DNA of 35,143 nt from Candidatus Nitromaritima sp. SCGC AAA288-L16 (GTDB lineage Bacteria; Nitrospinota; Nitrospinia; Nitrospinales; VA-1): positions 1 to 35,143 of the forward strand of contig AQTY01000019.1 in the NCBI GenBank assembly GCA_000372225.1, in the 5' to 3' direction. Each line of letters opens with the position of its first letter. Position 1 is the first letter of the stretch. Positions 35,011 to 35,143 of the stretch are shown here, in pieces. The notes under the pieces were generated by a model. It had not been told where the DNA came from. It searched no databases and worked only from the letters and a program-made list of their open reading frames with translations. Both the position numbers and the translations under genes were made by a program.

Positions 35011-35143
35011 CTATTCTCTCGATTGAAGCATTCCTAGCGTTATCAATCTTCCAGTCTTCCCTTCTCTTCTGTAAGAATACCATCGGTGGTTTTCACACGA
35101 GGTGCACGGCCCATCGATATAAATATTTTCCATTAATACACCC
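35011..35143 (-). CDS. pgeF: PgeF/YfiH C-terminal fragment, the missing part of the gene at 21327
   Basis: Read leftwards from the last base, the second base opens GVLMENIYIDGPCTSC, then YSYRREGKTGR and a stop at 35013-35011. ENI..(S/D)G.CTxC and SYRRegkTGR are hallmarks of the YfiH C-terminus, with the conserved Cys pair. There is no start codon; it is a gene piece. 641 bases from 21327 to 21967 plus these 133 make 774, exactly 258 codons, with the split codon GC+G giving Ala. The fit in frame, in residue order and in total length is complete. Confidence 0.9.
   Translation of the reverse strand, partial: GVLMENIYIDGPCTSCENHRWYSYRREGKTGRLITLGMLQSRE

Overview
The window is protein-dense, low-GC bacterial DNA with no rRNA, tRNA, CRISPR array or insertion sequence that I can see. 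A five-subunit pyruvate-type 2-oxoacid:ferredoxin oxidoreductase (as in bacteria fixing CO2 by the reductive TCA cycle), a DUF6178 protein, a PagL-like outer-membrane lipid A deacylase and a Planctomycetes-like long amidase suggest a Gram-negative autotroph. A Nitrospinota (Nitrospina-like) bacterium is my best guess. This is inference from gene content, not from a marker gene.

Layout. Base 1 cuts a leftward rnhA start. 585-4762: a consensus promoter, porEABGD and a strong terminator. 4859-5620: a cysteine-rich orphan protein. 5650-7020: a leftward LMW-phosphatase/fructosamine-kinase pair, possibly for protein deglycation. 7154-9171: purB-purC. 9215-10077: oligoribonuclease and a small Cys-rich membrane protein. 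10661-14108: a GlnD homologue with altered active sites, followed by a TPR protein. 14998-16101: an orphan dnaN behind about 890 bases without a convincing gene. Then come an SPL-like radical SAM gene, an M23 peptidase, mtgA, an RlmI-like rRNA methyltransferase and a Lys/Ala-repeat histone-H1-like gene flanked by a perfect 14-bp inverted repeat.

21327-35143: pgeF starts on the + strand but its reading frame becomes foreign after about 21967. The missing C-terminal 44 codons lie on the - strand at the extreme right end (35011-35143). Joining 21967 to the reverse complement of 35143 restores a 257-residue pgeF exactly in frame. The whole block 21968-35143 is therefore inverted relative to an ancestral or true arrangement. 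The RND exporter that meets the same junction is truncated for the same reason. Because the sequence ends exactly at the second breakpoint, I favour an assembly or amplification flip over a living inversion.

Inside the flipped block: an RND/MMPL exporter, a PagL-like protein, tatA, an ECF sigma factor with an overlapping zinc-finger anti-sigma factor, a BFN-family nuclease, NAD kinase, a PGRP/amidase_2 protein, a HAMP membrane protein apparently broken by one missing A in an A8 run, a membrane-anchored unknown, purH, a small ORF and a DUF6178 protein. Together the genes cover central carbon fixation, purine synthesis (purB, purC, purH), cell-wall remodelling and housekeeping. I see no defence or mobile module.
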